A stretch of 64,000 bases of DNA from Sipunculus nudus. Taxonomy: Eukaryota; Annelida; Sipuncula; Golfingiida; Sipunculidae. Below are positions 1 to 11,739 of the stretch, piece after piece (within the stretch, counting starts at the first letter, position 1; each line of letters opens with the position of its first letter). Under the pieces are notes generated by a model. That model was not told the origin of the DNA, ran no database searches, and worked only from the letters and a program-made list of their open reading frames with translations. The stretch spans positions 31,794,901 to 31,858,900 of the forward strand of contig CM049317.1 in the NCBI GenBank assembly GCA_026874595.1. Direction: 5' to 3'. The translations under genes were made by a program, and so were the position numbers.

Positions 1-342
1 ACATACTTCACCTTCTGTGAGGCTGATATACTATTACTTGTTTTAATTGTACATTAAAAACACAACACTTCAGTTTAGTTGTAAGCCTTAAAATCAAAGA
101 TAAATCAGAGATAGATCAGTTAACATGCACCATTCAGCATACACTTGAAATTTGAATTGAACATTTTACTTTTGAGTTCAGAGTAAAAATACTTTAATAT
201 GCTTGTATCTAATGTTGTTGTATATAGCTGAACAAAATTTTGATTAGAAATACATGTATAATTGATTACTGGATAGTGATATTCAATTATAAACCATTGC
301 GATATGATAACTGAAGCCATATGTATTATTTTATTTTCTTAG
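1..342. other. AT-rich intron-like sequence, no gene seen
   Basis: I see no convincing coding frame on either strand. The stretch ends in a pyrimidine-rich tract and AG at 341-342, which looks like the 3' end of an intron feeding the exon at 343. Confidence 0.4.
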
Positions 343-427
343 GATCTGGCAGAGACTGAATTACGCCCAAACTGGTGACGACACCGTCATCATCACCGAA
401 GGTGGTCTGCTTCCTCATGAATGGTAA
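343..427 (+). CDS. Probable terminal coding exon, partial gene of unknown function
   Basis: A TTATTTTCTTAG acceptor precedes 343. One base completes a split codon, then 27 codons run to TAA at 425-427. The peptide starts IWQRLNYAQTGDD and ends GGLLPHEW. Codon use is more GC-rich than the flanks, as expected of an exon. An AATAAA at 599-604 would give a 3' UTR of about 170 bases. I do not recognise the family from 27 residues. Alternatively this is an internal exon ending at 422 with a GTAAAG donor at 423, which would make the TAA coincidental. The rest of the gene lies left of the window. Confidence 0.45.
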
Positions 428-598
428 AGTGAGAGGGTCCTTTATCGTTGCAGACGAAGAGACTCTTGTGTGCGATACGTGGAGGTCATTGTTCAATTGA
501 TGCCTATAAATCCATGCTCAAATCGACTTCATAGAAAGAACATAAGAAAGAGCATTAAAAAATTGGAAAAAGTGTCATCTATGATCATTATTTTCTTA

Positions 599-604
599 AA
601 TAAA
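599..604 (+). terminator. Candidate polyadenylation signal AATAAA
   Basis: AATAAA lies about 170 bases after the TAA of the exon at 343-427, followed by a T/G-rich stretch. It supports that exon being terminal. The hexamer is common in AT-rich DNA, so it is weak evidence alone. Confidence 0.35.
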
Positions 605-993
605 TTGTGTAAATAATTTGTTGAAGCTTGTTTTATATCAGTGCTTAAATCTCAAATTTCTCCGATATGCAGTTTTCTGATCTCATTCAGATCATTCATC
701 ATCATGAAAAATCAAACACACATTTTATGTGTTGTATTTAAAACGCATAAAATGTATACTGGTCTGGTTGGAACGCCTGAATATGTTCCGTCTTTGTAAC
801 ATGCCTCGGAACAAATTAATGTGTTTTATATATAACACTTTTTATGTTAACAAAATGTGTTCTATTAATATGCGTACCAGATAAATGTTCTCTCTGGAAC
901 ACATTTCAGTTGAACGGATAAAATGCGTCACGTTTTTGTTACGTTGAATGTGTTATTTTTGTGTTCTGTTTGCAACGCTTAGAATTAACAGTG
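605..993. other. Non-coding; short variants of ACACATTTTATGTGT
   Basis: No gene is visible. Between about 715 and 960 several short variants of (A)ACGCATAAAATG and GAACACATTT recur, including the near-palindrome ACACATTTTATGTGT. It resembles a decayed short repeat or the edge of a non-autonomous DNA element. It abuts the satellite complex starting at 994. Confidence 0.3.
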
Positions 994-2410
994 TAGCAAT
1001 TTGCGACCCGGGCGACTAGGAGAGAGGGCTTGGCTGTCATAGTAGCAATTTGCTATCAATTTGCGACTTTACCCAAAAAAAAAAAATTGGCCGGGGAGTA
1101 TCCGCAAATTTCTAGCGATTTGCGACCTGTGCGACAATCAGAGAGGGGGAGTGGCTGTCAAAGTAGCAATTTGCTTATTTACCCGATAAAAAAAAAAATT
1201 AGCCGGGGGGGGGGGGGTGGCGGGGGTATCCGCAAATTGCTAGCAAAGTAGCAATTAGCTTGCAATTTGCGGATTTACCCGAAAAAAAAATTGGCCTGGG
1301 GTTGTCCAAAAATTCCTAGCGATTTGCGTCAGGGGTAACCAGGAGAGAGGAGGCCTGGCTATCAAAGGAGGAACTTGCTAGCAATTTGCGGATTTACCAG
1401 AATAAAAATGGCTGGGGGTATCCGATTTGCGACATTTGCGACCAGGAGAGAGGGAGCCTGGCTGTCAAAGTAGCAATTTGCTAGCAATATGCGGATTTAC
1501 CCGGAAAAAAATTGCCTAGGGGTATCCGCAAATTACTAGCAATTTGCGACATAGGCGACCAGCTCAGAGAGGGCCTGGCTGTCAAAGTAGCCATTTACTA
1601 GCAATTTGCGGATTAACCCGAAAAAAAAAATTGGCCGGGGAGGTATCCGCAAATTGCTAGCAAATTGCGACCGAGGCGACCAGGAGAGAGGGGGCCTGGT
1701 TGTCAAAGTAGCGATTTGCTAGCAATATCCGGATTTACCCGAAAAAAATTGAGCTAGGTGTATCTGCAAATTGCTAGCAATTTGCGACCGGGTAACCAGA
1801 AGAGGGAGCCCGGCTGTCAAAGTAGCGATTTGCTAGCAATATTTGGATTTACCCGAAGAAAAAAAAGGGCTAGGTGTATTTGCGACCGGGTAACCAAAGG
1901 GGGGGCCTGGCTGTAAAAGTAGCAATTTGCTAGCATTTTGCCGATTTCCCCGAGAAAAAGGATTGGGGGTATACGCAAATTGCTAGCAATTTGAGACCGA
2001 GGCAACCAGGAGGGAGGGGCCTGGCTGTAAAAGGAGCACGTTCCTAGTAATTTGCAGATTTACCATAAAAAAAGATTGGCCGTACGGTATCCCCGCTAAT
2101 TGCTAGCAATTGGCGACCGGGGCGACCAGGAGGGAGGGGTCTGGCTGTCTAAGTAGCTTTTTGCTAGCAATTTGCCGATTTACTAGAAAAAAATGGCCTG
2201 GGGGTGTCCGAAAATTGCTAGTAATTTCCGAACGGGGCGACCAAGAGAGAGGTGGCCTGGTTTTAAAAGTAGCAATTTGCTAGCAATTTACGGATTTCCC
2301 TGAAAAAAAAAGTTGGGCGAAGGATGTCCTGAATCTGCTAGCAATTTGTGACCAGATCAAAGAGGAGAGAGGGGGCCTCGCTGTCAAAATAGCAATTTGC
2401 CAGCAATTTA
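994..2410. repeat. Satellite block 1: tandem array, unit about 115-120 bp, about 12-13 copies
   Basis: The consensus reads TAGCAATTTGCTAGCAATTTGCGGATTTACCCG, an A-run, TTGGCCGGGGGTATCCG, CAAATTGCTAGCAATTTGCGACC, GGGCGACCAGGAGAGAGG, then CCTGGCTGTCAAAG. The CTGGCTGTCA landmark recurs near 1031, 1151, 1369, 1459, 1576, 1697, 1811, 1907, 2022, 2142, 2259 and 2379. The spacing is mostly 90-121 bp, with one double-length gap. The palindrome AAATTGCTAGCAATTT occurs in most units. Copies are clearly diverged, so the array is not freshly amplified. Open frames inside it are chance. Confidence 0.9.
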
Positions 2411-2465
2411 AAACTGTTAAAAATTATTTTAAATATTTATAAAATGGGCTGTCCGAAAAATGCTT

Positions 2466-5068
2466 GCAATGAATACTCCAGTAAATGTATGTCACTAAAA
2501 TATATAAAATATATTCGGTATATGGGTTCCCCTAAGGCTTTGGCCATGGAATACTCCTGAGAGTCTTTGCAATAATAATAAATGGTAAATCCAAAGAAAC
2601 AGTTTTCCCTAATCCTTCGAACATTGAATACTGCGGTATATGTTTGTCACTAGAAATATGTGGTATATGGGTACTATAAGTCCAGTAAAAGTTTTTCACT
2701 ATTAATAAATGGTATATACGGGATATGGGTTAATCTTACCCTTCGGACAGTATATGTTACAAGCAGGTGATACATGGTATATATGGAGATGTGGGCCATG
2801 CTAACCCTATGGTCATGGAATACTCCAGTGTATGTTTGTAACTCGTAATGTATGGTTCATGCAAGATGATGGTGTAGTCAGGATGTGTTAACCTGGCCCT
2901 TCAGGCTAGGATTACTCCAGTATATATTTGTCACTAGAAATATATGACACATAGGTGATATGGATTACTTAAACCCTACGGGCATGGAATACACCAGTAA
3001 GTGATGCAAGTGTGTTATTTCTGGGATAAAAGTAACCCTAGCCATTCTACTATTGAAAAATCAAGTCATTCTTTGTCCCTAATAATATATGGCGTAGCCG
3101 GGAAATAGGTTACGCTAACAGTTCGGGCATGGAATACTCCAGTATAAGTTTGCCATTGGGAATAAATAGTTTGCCGGGGATATATGTTACCCTAACACTT
3201 AGGGCACGGAATATTCCAATAAATGTTTGCACTGTAAATAAATGGTATACACGAGATAGTGTACTCTAGCCCTTCGGGCATGTAATACTCCAGTATATGT
3301 TTGTCAATAGAAATATATGGTTTATCGGAGGTATCGGGTTTACCCTAACCCTTGGGCATGGAAAAACTGCAGTAAATATTTGTAAGTAGTAATATATGGC
3401 ATATCAGTGAGATGGGTTTGCCTAACCCTTCGCGTCTATAATGCACCAGAAAGTGTGCGTCAGTAGAATCATATAGCATATTCATGAGATGGGTTACCCC
3501 AACCCATCGGGAATGGAAAAATGTAGTATAGGTTTGTCACTAGAAATATATGGTATATCGGTGATATGGGTTACCCTAACCCTTCGGGCATTGAATTTTC
3601 CAGTAAATATTTGTCACAAGGATTACAGGATATATCCGTGATATGGGCTACACTAGCCCTTCGGGCATGACATTAACAGTAAGTGTTTGCCACTAGTAAT
3701 ATATGTTAAATACGTGAAGTGGGTTAAACTTAATCTTTGGGCATTCAATACTCCAGTATATGTTTGTCACTAGAAACATATGGTGTATCCGGGATATTGG
3801 TCACCCTAACCCTTCGGTATGGAATACTCCAGTGTATGATTTTATTCGGTAATATATGGTATATACTAGTTACAGTGTACTCTAACCCTTCGGGCATGCA
3901 ACAGTCTAGTATAAGTTTCAAACTAGTAATGTATGATATTTCCGTGAAATAGGTTATCCAAACCTCCCGGGCATGGAAAACTCCAGTATAAGTTTGTCAA
4001 TAGAAATATATGGTATATCAAGAATAGGGGTTATACCATAACATTTGGGCAAGGAATACTCCAGTAAATGCTTGTATGTAGTAATATATGGCATTTCAGT
4101 GTGAAGGGTTCACCTAACCCTTTTGGCATAGAGTGTACCAGAAAGTGTGTGTCACTATTTTTATAAGGCAAATCTGTGAGATAGGTTACCCACCCCTTCG
4201 GGCATGGAATAATTGAGTATATGTTTGTCACTAGAAATATGTGGTATATCGGTGATACGGGTTTCCCTAACACTTCGACCATAGAATATTTCAGTGTATA
4301 TTTGTCACTAGATACATATAATATATCCGGGATATGGGTTACCCTTAACATTCGGGCATGGAAAACTGCAGTATATGTTTGTAAGTAGTAACATATGGCA
4401 TATCTGTGATATGGGTGTGCCTAACGTTTCGCGCATATAATGCACCAGAAAGTGTGCGTCACAAGAAATATATGGTATATCGGTAAAATGGGTTACTCTA
4501 ACCCTTCGGGCATTGAATTCTCCAGTTAATATTTGTCAACAGTAATCTATGATATATCCGTGATATGGGCTACACTAGCCCTTCGGGCATACATACGTGA
4601 AGTTTTTAAAACTAAAACTTTGGGCATTGAATACATCAGTATATGTTTTTCACTACAAACATAGGGTATAGCAGGAATATTGGTTTCTCTAACCATTCAG
4701 TGTGGAATACTCCAGTATATGATTGTATTTGGTAATATATGTTATATACGTGATGTGGGTTTAACTAACACTCAGGACATTAATACTCCATTGTATGTTA
4801 GTCACTAGAAACATATGGTATAGCCCGGATACTGGTTACCCTATCCCTTCGGTATGGAATACTCCAGTATATGATTGTATTTGGTAATATATGGGGTATA
4901 CGAGATACAGAGTACTCTAGCCCTTCGGGCATGCAACAGTCTAGTATAAGTCGCAAACTAGTAATATATGGTATTTCCGTGATATAAGTTATCCAAATCC
5001 TCCGTGCATGGAATACTTCAGTATATTTTTGTCAATAGAAATATATGGTATATCAAGAATATGGGTTA
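2466..5068. repeat. Satellite block 2: tandem array, unit about 77 bp, about 33 copies
   Basis: The unit runs GGGCATGGAATACTCCAGTA, TATGTTTGTCACTAGAAATA, TATGGTATATCGGTGATATG, GGTTACCCTAACCCTTC. It repeats continuously for 2.6 kb. Copies differ by substitutions and small indels, and some have lost 5-20 bases. Each unit holds a CCCTAACCC string that mimics a telomeric repeat, but only once per 77 bp. Peptides encoded across it are periodic by-products of the repeat. Confidence 0.92.
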
Positions 5069-5167
5069 TATATATATAAGCAAAAGCTGTCCGGGTGCAG
5101 CTACATATGTTGTTGGGTGTAAGGGGGCCTGCGGAGTGTTTGGAACGTAATCCCCCCGACGTTGATA

Positions 5168-5932
5168 TATTGCTAGCAAATTGCTAGCGAATTCCCATAG
5201 AGGATGGCTGTTACGTGGGAGGGCAGCAAAGTTGCAAAATTGCTAGCAAATTCCCAGAGGGGAAGGCTGCTACGGGGAGGGCAGCAAAGTTGCCAAATTG
5301 CAAGTAAATTGCTTGATGGGAACGGTTGTTACAAGGAGGGTGGCAAAGTTCCGAAATTGACAAAAGGGATGTCAAAGTTGCTTAATTGCTAGCAAATTGT
5401 TGGATTGGGACGGCTATTACGGGAAGGATGTCAAAGTTGCGCAATTGCTAGAAAATTGCTAGCAATTTTTTTTGGATGGGGACGGCTGTTACGGGGAAGA
5501 TGTCAAAGTTGCTAAATTGTTAGCGATTTGCGTGAAGGGGCGGCTGTTACATGGTGGGTTTTAAAGTTGCGAAATTGCTTGCAATTTGTGTGATGGGGAC
5601 GGCTGTTACGTGGAATGTGTCAAAGTTGCTGAATTGCTAGCAATTTGCTTGATGGAGACGGCTGTTATTGGGAGGATGTCAACGTTGCGAAATTGCTAGC
5701 AAATTGCTAGCAATATGCGTGATGGGGACGGCAATTTACGGGGCGGGTCCAAAGTAGCTAAATTGCTAGAAATTTGCTAGCAAATTGCGTGAAGGGGACA
5801 GCTGTTCTTGGGAGGAAGTTAAAGTTGCATAATTGCAAACTTGCTAGCAATTTGTGTGATGGGTACAGCTGTTACGGGGAAGGTCATTAGTTGCTAAATT
5901 ATTAGCAAATTGCTAGCAAGTTTGCAATTATT
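5168..5932. repeat. Satellite block 3: tandem array, unit about 57-80 bp, about 11 copies
   Basis: The unit is roughly GATGGGGACGGCTGTTACGG, GAGGATGTCAAAGTTGC, then TAAATTGCTAGCAAATTGC. The GGCTGTTAC landmark recurs from 5208 to 5868. It shares the GCTAGC palindromic core and GTCAAAGT string with block 1 but has a different remainder. Block 2 is therefore bracketed by two related arrays. Confidence 0.88.
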
Positions 5933-6906
5933 GAGTATAGCAAGTTTTACAGTGGGAATTCAAACTTTGCATGACACTCAGAGCAAGTTTGCTAAGCACT
6001 GATGCTTCAACAGTGTGAATCCGGCAGTTCCCCGCCTAAATGGACAATGTCTGTTTCACAATTAAGATTTTTTTAAACAACATACTATTTCATATTGATT
6101 CAGTCAATCTATCAAACCAACTGACTCATTTTCAGTCAATTTGTAAAATGCCTGAAAATTTCAGGCAATTTACAAATTGACTGATTTATACATTGACCGT
6201 AACATATATAAATGACATTAAAACTCACTCTTAGAGTCCATAAATGATCAGGATCAGAAGTGATCGAATGATACTAGGACGATGGTAATCCTTTGGTATG
6301 TGGTCCGTGAGCCCAGGAACTTTATTAATACAAGCTGAGTAAAATGAATGGTAGCAAGGAACAACCGTCAGCGACTGTTCCCACCAAGAAATCCAAAACT
6401 ATGGTGTAAGAAGACAAGTTTATTACATCTCAGTTCCTCTGCTCCTACACAATATCACACATATGTTTATCATATGTTTACATAAACATAAACAAAACAA
6501 AACGGTGTATGGTCCAACTGTTGCCCTGACAAATAGTATTCGCGTGATTACCCTGAAAAAAAAAAATTTATAATCCACTTAAGCCTAGCATGGAACCGAG
6601 AGAAAGCCAGTGACATAGTAGTCATGTGACCCCGACTGATTCGGTGATAGTTGGCACCACTGTCGGGTTGATTTTCCTTAACCAACATAACTCGCACATA
6701 AGATTATCCTTTACATAACAAACCTTACTCTTACAATGGGACGACCCCGTCAATAACCAACTGCCTGTGTTTTGTCAGTCCCTGACAAACAAAATGAAAT
6801 GCACATCAACACTAATTAAATATACCAATTATTTAAGTTACAGCATGTAATAGACTAAATCATCTTCTGCAAGATCAACACTGATTCTCATTAATATATC
6901 TAAGAA
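5933..6906. other. Non-coding stretch between satellites and Gypsy remnant
   Basis: No gene is supported. It may hold the 3' end or LTR of the Gypsy remnant at 6907-9283, but I could not pair it with a matching copy on the other side. A short AGTCAATTTGTAAAATGCC / AATTTACAAATTGACTGA inverted repeat lies near 6132-6185. Confidence 0.35.
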
Positions 6907-8170
6907 TCAAATCAACATGTTAATCGGTCGCTTACATAAAAGTTTCAGTGAGTCACGGACATCACTATTTCTGCAAAGAACTGGACGTGGTAAGTGGTGT
7001 AAATTTGAATGAGTACCGTCTCCCTTACGCTTTAAAACGTCTTGCTGAGATTCTTCACTGCCAGATTCAGGGGCTGGTAGGAGGTCTCCTTTCTCCTTGA
7101 CTCTACGGGACACTTCTGGATACATACAAAGGATGTTCTTTTGCTCCTCTATCAGCGAATATCTTTCGATTCTCTACAGCCTGTTGTAACTTACTTTTAA
7201 CAAGACTGTGTGCCGCCTGAAGTTCACCACCCTTGTAAGGGTTCACTATCCTTAGAATTAACTCCTGACCATACATCGGATAGAAACCTGACGTCCCTAC
7301 CAAAGAAAAGATTAAATGGGCTAAACACTGTACGAGCGTGCGATGTACTATCATAAGCGAATACTATCGGTTATAAAACTCTGGCCTCTTTTCCTCGCAG
7401 GAGAATGGTTCTCAAAATATCATGCAGGGTTCGACTGCACAGCTCAACCTGCCATTACTTTGAGGTTGATATGGCGTTTAACGTGATTTGCTGATTAAAT
7501 AATACCTACACAGTTCTTTTATTGCCCTGGACTAAAAGTCACGTCCCTGGTCTGAGTGCAACTGAAGGGTCGCATCATACGTTGTGAACCATTCCTTCAC
7601 CAAAATACCTTAAATTGTGGTAGCCTTTTGGTCTTTCCCTGCAACTGCAACTGTCCATTTGAAAAACTCATCGGTAAGTACTAACATGCTTCGTTTTCTC
7701 TACCGTCACTTTATGTTTTCAAAACTGTAAAATCTATAGCCGAAACCCCCAAAGTCTTGCAGCTAGAATTTATCAAATAGGATTTTACTGTGATTGGCTT
7801 TGCCATCACGCATCCTCACAGCCAGCTATCTAATATTTCACGGCTCTGTACATGTATGACCAAAAGCACTTCGAACGGAATAATGCAATTGATCTGTCTA
7901 TTCCCTGGTGACCTCTGCATCATAGAAACTACGTAGTGCAGTCTCCTTCAATTTCTGTGGAAGGATAAGCTGTAAGACAGGATCCTGAACCCTGCGATAC
8001 AAGACTCCTTCAACTACCTCTAATCTATCCCACTGACCAACAGAAATTGTACAGCCTGTTTGGTCGACAACGGACAGCTTTTGAACTTTCCGAACTTAAG
8101 TGATGTAGTGATGTGGGGGTCACTCTGCCGCAACCGAATATCTACTGTTTCCACAACAACCAACTCAACC
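6907..8170 (-). pseudogene. Integrase pseudogene of Ty3/Gypsy element
   Basis: On the minus strand the linker LRQSDPHI leads into WDRLEVVEGVLYRRVQDP and LILPQKLKETALRSFYDAEV. This is the region before and at the H2C2 zinc domain. The catalytic core follows from about 7690: LVLTDEFFKWTVAVAGKDQK, then LVKEWFTTYDATLQLHSDQG and KELCRYY, with TPYQPQSNG later. The DEF and HSDQG aspartates remain but the core has several stops. The C-terminal part YPMYGQELILRIVNPY is open at 7354-7103. A further open run at 7125-6907 is Ser/Glu-rich. Confidence 0.82.
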
Positions 8171-8329
8171 GGAGGAACTAAACCTAATTGGGGTTTTGTT
8201 TTATCAAAAACTGGATACCCCCCAGCAGCTTATGTGCTGTTCACTGAATGCCAACTTGGACAACCTGTCTGACTGTGACTAGATTTTTGGTATCGGAGAG
8301 AACTAACCCCTACTGAATTGGCATTGGCG

Positions 8330-9283
8330 GCCAGCTTTTATTCTTTTCTTTCAGTTTTGGACAATTTGCTTTAAGGTGGCCAGTTTCCTTAGAGTAATAA
8401 CAAGGACATATCTATTTCGGTATTCCATGTTTCATATTCCTAGAGGAGGAATACTCATTAAACATACGGAAAAGCTGTTCTTGTTGTGGCAATAACAAAT
8501 TTTGCTGTTTTTGCTGCCCTTCGAGCAGTCGAGTATGTGTCTTGTCTTTCACACAGTTATCTAATCCTTGTCCTTTAAACTAATTTATCAACAATACTTT
8601 CCTCAACACACGATTCATTAGATGCCTGTATATGGTGTTACACGAACTGCTCTAGAGGCATCTTCCTAGGCCAATAACATAGGCTTCTTCCTTAATTCAT
8701 GAAACGTTTTCGAGGGTCTGTCATACAGCCTTCTCTTTAACTCTCGTCTAAGGTTTCTATTTCTAACTTTTTCTCAAAATTTATCTCTGAGTATCTTATC
8801 TGTATCTGGGACACAAAGTGTGTCTACCTGAAGTGCTCCGCCTAGAAGTTTCATCAGTGAATGCGAGCATGACTTAAGAGTCTCACCTTCTGTCTTATAT
8901 CTTGCATGAAACCGATGTAAAAGTTGAAGTGCTGAAAGTTTCTCACCAAATTTGGCCTGAAGAGTCTTAAACTCACTTTCTACATATTTGATGTCACTAA
9001 ATGGGGCATTCTTGACTTTTTGTTTGGCAAGGCCTTCAAGATGAGACTTAAGGAATGCAACAGCGTCCACACCTTTTAACTTTTGTGTCTTAAGGGCAAC
9101 ATTTCCCTCTACTATCCAGTCTTGTAATTTGTCTTTTTCTTCTACAATCTAATTGCTCAATTTCCTGGGTATAACTACAACACATGTATTCTGCCTAGGT
9201 GCCTAAGATGTACTTAGAAGCAAAGTTTTTCACCTGACTACTTCTTCATGAAGCTGTTTCACCTGTACTTTAACCTCTGACAT
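8330..9283 (-). pseudogene. Gag pseudogene of Ty3/Gypsy element
   Basis: A Met at 9283 opens MSEVKVQVKQLHEEVV, and a stop follows soon after. The frame recovers with DWIVEGNVAL and GVDAVAFLKSHLEGLA, which matches the capsid region of metazoan Gypsy/Arc-type gag. The longest intact run is 9070-8774 (98 residues). Further on, at about 8410-8340, CYYSKETGHLKANC is a zinc knuckle in which the second Cys of C-x2-C-x4-H-x4-C is now Ser. Stops separate these blocks, so no functional capsid can be made. Confidence 0.75.
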
Positions 9284-9850
9284 GTTAAAACTAGTATAAC
9301 TAGTATCAAGTGTTAAAAATCTGAAAAGTCAACAAAATCCTGCCTGAAACCTACGTAAACTTTGATGAACAAAAACTATATCCATCCCGCATCGTATATA
9401 ATGTTTTTTGGCAATCCTTCTTCATATAAAGATTAATATGCGCAACAAGCTAGACTGCTTAATGTGCCCAACAACTGCCGGTTGGAGACGGTGCCCCTTC
9501 CACGCAATCATAGGTGCCATAAACACATTATGTAGCATATACCTTTTTGAATAGAGACTCGCTCTTAATTTTCACCATGCTGACAAGCAGGCAATCGCTT
9601 TGCTGTGATTACTCTTTATGTTTGAGACGTAGTTAAACAATGACTGCCACCTCTGCCGAAACAGTTCCTCGTCCTATTCACCTATGCAACACACGTTCAG
9701 ATTTATAAGTTTCAGCTGTTAAATGTTCCACATGATCTATGTTTTTGGGAACTGGACTATCACAAGAAAAAAATTACTATGTCAAGGTTGGATAAGCAAT
9801 TAATCAATTCTAGGGTTGAGCACATAGGCCTCAGAAGGATGTGTACTTTA
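9284..9850. other. Non-coding, no recognised feature
   Basis: Probably the 5' leader or flank of the Gypsy remnant. No primer-binding site or LTR boundary could be identified with confidence. Confidence 0.3.
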
Positions 9851-10470
9851 TCCATTTCTTTTCATAATGTATACCAATGAGTTGCAGGCTACACACATGG
9901 ATGTCTAATTTTCAAATATGCAGATGATACCGTAGTTGTTGGATTAACTTCAGTTGTGATGTTTATAAATATTAAAAGAAAATTACACAAGTAGTGATTT
10001 GGTGCAAAAATAATTATTTGTTACTCAATCTATAAAGAATAAAAGAAATTGATCACTCCTTTTAGACAAAGACCAACATGTCAATATCCAGTATACATAG
10101 ATGGAACAGCAGTAAAAATTGCACACCAGGAAAAATACCTAGAGGATAATATTGAAACTTAGTTAACTGCAAAAGGCAGCAGCATTTATACTTCTTATGG
10201 AAATTAAAAAATAGTTTGACATGAATAGTGAACTACTTGGTTTATTCTATTCTTCGATGGTCCAGAGTGTTATATCTTTTGCTTTCATATGCGGGTGGGA
10301 ATATCTGACCATTAGGAACCAAAAAATTGAACGGATAAGAAAACTAGCTGAAAAGGTTATTGGTCTAGGTTTGGAGGATATAAATATTATTTATGTAAAT
10401 ATAGATAAGAATATGATTTTAAAAAGAATAAAGGTAAAAGCTTGTCCTACGATTATATTGACTGGCTAAA
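9850..10470 (+). pseudogene. Non-LTR retrotransposon reverse transcriptase fragment (CR1/L2/Jockey-like)
   Basis: FKYADDTVVVGLTS at about 9911-9952 holds the YADD polymerase motif (9917-9928). WCKNNYLLLN and a KTKEI-like string follow, the standard thumb signature of this LINE group. After frameshifts, 10221-10469 reads LLGLFYSSMVQSVISFAF and later IRKLAEKVIGLG, matching the C-terminal RT region. There is no endonuclease, finger or palm part upstream, so only the 3' third survives. Stops and frame changes make it inactive. Confidence 0.8.
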
Positions 10471-11739
10471 ATCATGCCAAAGACTGCAGTCTCTTAAACG
10501 CAAAACAAACAGGAAATCAAACTCATCTGTACTGAAGGCGATTAGATTATAATGCAGAGATTCATTACAATATTATTACTTCATTTCTTTTGTTTTAATT
10601 CTTACTACTATTATAATGCTATGTTTTTTTCTCACACAGCACTATGTCTTATACATGATAACACCCGCAAGGCAAATTCCAGGTTTGTTATGGAATAATG
10701 CTTGTATCTTGTATCCTGTTTCTTGTATCTTCTACTCTGATGTTACTGTTGAGTATGCATTGCAAGTAAGCACAATCTACGTTTGCCAGTATGTAGGATC
10801 AATAATTCTGGTAATAATTGTGATCCACAAGGTTCTTAATTAGGCCCCACGGTGTCGAGATACTCATTGCCTCGTAGACATATTGGAAGTCTCATAACGG
10901 CTTTGGAATTTAAAAGTTTTTTTCTTTACACTTTGTGTGTATATCATCAGTAAATCATTCACTGAATTCCAACCATTATGGACAAATTATGCCCGGATTG
11001 ACCCTTGACCCCTCTCCTCACAAGGTTTCAGAAACCCATTCGAAATTGCTGTGAATATTTTTTTTTTAATTGTTTCATTGTAATGGTCGTAAACTCATCA
11101 TACATTGTATAAATGTGACTCAAATAATATGAATGGTAATAGACGATCCCTTTTATTATTAACAAAACTCGATGTCATTCATCAACGGATTTTTAATGTT
11201 TAATCGAAAATATCACATATCCCTGAAAATGTACAGGGATAATATCTAGTATTTATTCAGTAAACGTGTTCTATTGGCTTACATAGATCGAAGTATGCAA
11301 TGTTTGAAATACCTCTATCATGTACTTCCGTTTTAATTGTAAAATGTTAATCAGTCGAAAAAGTATAATAAATATAAATTACTTGGCAATACATAGCTAA
11401 ATGATCGAACTTGTAATTCTATCTCCATACCAGCACGACTATCAAAATAATGCTTTCCGAAATATGAGAAAAACAAAATGGGCCAATAAATAAATATATA
11501 CATATACACACACATATATATATATTTATTAATTTTATTTTATTAAAGTATATTAAAGTGCCAAATTCACTGAAAAAAAAATACAATAGCTCTAAGGCAC
11601 TGTGCACAGTAAAATGCATTAAGATGATTAAAAAGAATTTGAGAAACAGATAATACAATAAAAATGACTAAAAAATAGATATGCAGAAAACTAAATAATC
11701 GAGAATCCAAAACAATGGATGACAAAGGTGAACAATATG
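10471..11739. other. Non-coding, no recognised gene
   Basis: AT-rich sequence with a short (TA)n/(CA)n patch near 11500-11525. Open frames here are short and have low-complexity Ile/Leu/Phe composition. Confidence 0.35.

Larger units (their letters stand above)
6907..9283 (-). mobile_element. Decayed Ty3/Gypsy LTR retrotransposon, internally deleted
   Basis: Read on the minus strand, the order is gag (9283 to about 8774), a CCHC-type knuckle (about 8410-8340), then integrase zinc domain and catalytic core (about 8170-7100) and a pol tail. Protease, reverse transcriptase and RNase H, normally about 2 kb, are absent between knuckle and integrase. Stops and frameshifts occur throughout. The LTRs could not be paired by eye, so the outer limits are not known. 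Gag-then-integrase-last order and the LHSDQGR-type core are typical of Ty3/Gypsy. Confidence 0.8.

Noticed and set aside
2466-5068. Interstitial telomere
   Set aside because: CCCTAACCC occurs only once per 77-bp unit and never as tandem TTAGGG.
994-5932. CRISPR-like repeat array
   Set aside because: Units are directly adjacent and diverged with no unique spacers, in an animal genome; these are satellites.
6620-6680. TGGTGCCAACTATC on the minus strand as a Gypsy primer-binding site
   Set aside because: It lies downstream of pol in element orientation, where no primer-binding site should be, and no LTR border could be paired.
8060-8272. 70-codon plus-strand frame
   Set aside because: Shadow of the Gypsy integrase remnant read on the minus strand.
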